Positions 62,860 through 64,000 of a stretch of DNA of 64,000 nt are shown piece by piece. How positions within the stretch are numbered: the first letter of the stretch is position 1; each line of letters opens with the position of its first letter. The stretch covers positions 56,039,566 to 56,103,565 of the forward strand of contig OX411547.1 in the NCBI GenBank assembly GCA_948146395.1, written 5' to 3'. Source of the stretch: Fragum whitleyi (lineage: Eukaryota; Mollusca; Bivalvia; Cardiida; Cardiidae). The notes beneath the pieces were generated by a model. That model was not told the origin of the DNA. It saw nothing but the letters and a program-made list of their open reading frames with translations, and did not search any database. The position numbers and the translations under genes were made by a program.

Positions 62860-62950
62860 AAAACCATTTTAAATCGCTCGATCGGCGCTCCATTAATGTA
62901 TTCAAACCACTCACTCCAATTACCCAGAAACGCTCCGAAATTATTCTAAG
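62860..62950 (+). mobile_element. F7 fragment (5' part)
   Basis: AAATCGCTCGATCGGCGCTC, CATTAATGTATTCAAACCAC, TCACTCCAATTACCCAGAAA and CGCTCC match the left part of 39828-40272. The rest is missing. Confidence 0.6.
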
Positions 62951-63089
62951 AGTAAAATTATAGGCCCTGCAAAATTTTTATCGTCCATCGACGCTGTGCT
63001 AGATATTACACGGAAAATGATTAACTGGCTTTTACTGTCCATGTTCCCGGTTTTCATTTAAGGGTTCAAAAGATTTTTTGTTGTCTTTA

Positions 63090-63230
63090 CGGAAGCATGA
63101 AACTAAAAGCCTGAAAAGTTCTTAAAGCGGCGTCAAACCCCATTTAAGCAAACAAACTTATCGCACTGTATGATAAATGCCGGCGAAGCGGATACATACA
63201 TGAATTTGATTACGTTTTTTTAGTTCATAG
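63090..63230. mobile_element. F11 palindromic element with an inserted SINE tail
   Basis: GCATGAAACTAAAAGCCTG and TTTAGTTCATAG form outer arms around CGGCGAAGCGGATAC. Between them, at about 63112-63160, TTCTTAAAGCGGCGTCAAAC then CCCATTTAAGCAAAC is the 3' end of the SINE family. Confidence 0.6.
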
Positions 63231-63234
63231 GTAC

Positions 63235-63950
63235 ATGAAATCAACAAATGCTATCTTAAAACCTTTTGATTCAATATGAGAAAAAATGAAATTTATTTTA
63301 AAAATGCAACATATTTCTATATTGCTTGGTGGAACTTTTTGTGCCGAAGCTAACAAAATAACTGTGTATTCAAATTTATTATCATTGGGGAATAAACCAA
63401 ACTTTTCGCTCAATCAAAATGCACAAATTTCTTGACACACTTCATCTTCCGAATTAAGTACGGCTGACTCTGGAACATCAATATATATTGCACTTGTAAT
63501 TGTGTATAATCCATGGTTTTTGCCTTGGCAGGGAAATCAAACCAACTTAGATTTAGCTTTGACAATCTGAAGTTACGATGATTTTTTTTTTAATCTAACG
63601 ATGAGCTCACAATTACTTAGCACGTTTAATATTTTGGTTTTATGATACAGTTATTCACATGCGGTAGCGGTAATAGCCTACCATTATTTGAAAGAACCTT
63701 GAATATTGGAAAGTAAACTCTTCAAGTTACGCCACGGCTAAGCTACGCCCTGGCAGGTGAACAATAGCGCAGAATACAACGTGAATGTGAGGCGCAAAAG
63801 TTTACTGTACAGTGCAGAATAAAATCGTAAAAAGTGCTAAAAATTAATGGTTTCTCAGCCCCATTCTTGAAGCTGTCCAAAGTTTGGGTGTTTGCAATCT
63901 CTTCTGGGAGTTTGATCCTGAGTCGGGTAGTTGGTGGGGAGGAGTGCATT
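63235..63950. other. Intergenic, no gene seen
   Basis: AT-rich. Minus-strand frames of 62 and 79 residues lack features. Confidence 0.4.
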
Positions 63951-64000
63951 GGCGTAACTAAAAAGTTGAAATTTACACGCACTCAGAAGGGGGCCAACAT
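63951..64000 (+). repeat. Start of a repeat also present at 11748-11800
   Basis: GGCGTAACTAAAAAGTTGAA and ACACGCACTCAGAAGGGGGC here, against GGCGTAACCAGAAATTTGAA and TACACTCAGAAGGCGACCAA near 11750. The window ends inside it. Confidence 0.6.

Overview
The window reads as nuclear DNA of an invertebrate animal, most likely a bivalve mollusc. Three things point that way. It is AT-rich and repeat-dense, with long intergenic and intronic tracts. Its genes are split by canonical GT..AG introns. It carries a tRNA-derived SINE ending in a GCGGCGTAAAACCCC-type tail, together with a TRIM-like B-box/propeller gene of the sort that is abundant in bivalves. The species is not determined, and the bivalve call is an inference. 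I see no bacterial operons, CRISPR array or viral genome.

Genes, left to right: (1) an intact tRNA-His(GTG) at 4634-4705; (2) an unrecognised 3'-terminal coding exon at 12815-13083 with a polyadenylation signal; (3) the 3'-terminal exon of an SSNA1/NA14-like gene at 18375-18717, whose first exon I could not find; (4) a TRIM-like gene without a RING at 28303-30004 (two B-boxes, coiled coil, NHL-like propeller), broken by three single-base frameshifts; (5) directly behind it, a decayed non-LTR retrotransposon fragment at about 30040-31980; (6) a complete seven-exon tetraspanin gene at 51182-58380, all introns phase 0, predicted 359 residues with an unusually long acidic then Tyr/Pro/Arg/Gln-rich C-terminal tail.

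Everything else is repeats, many present two to eight times within 64 kb. They include a tRNA-SINE family (34313-34592 is the best copy), four decayed LINE pieces, at least ten families of short palindromic or inverted-repeat elements (MITE-like), a 1.4-kb foldback element built from a GGGGCAAAGTGTTAC module (4912-6313), a nested hAT-like insertion with an 8-bp target duplication (13545-13902), a pogo/Tigger-like MITE with TA duplication (34710-35055), several 90-215-bp cassette arrays, a 30-bp minisatellite bounded by inverted repeats just upstream of the tetraspanin (50550-50966), and microsatellites.

The genes show no sign of acting together: tetraspanin, SSNA1 and the TRIM-like protein are unrelated in known function. 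The theme of the window is the repeat ecology. Palindromic elements have nested in each other and filled the tetraspanin introns, and two MITE families spread paired TGACGTCA (CRE-like) sites. Family labels F1 to F11 below are local to this annotation.
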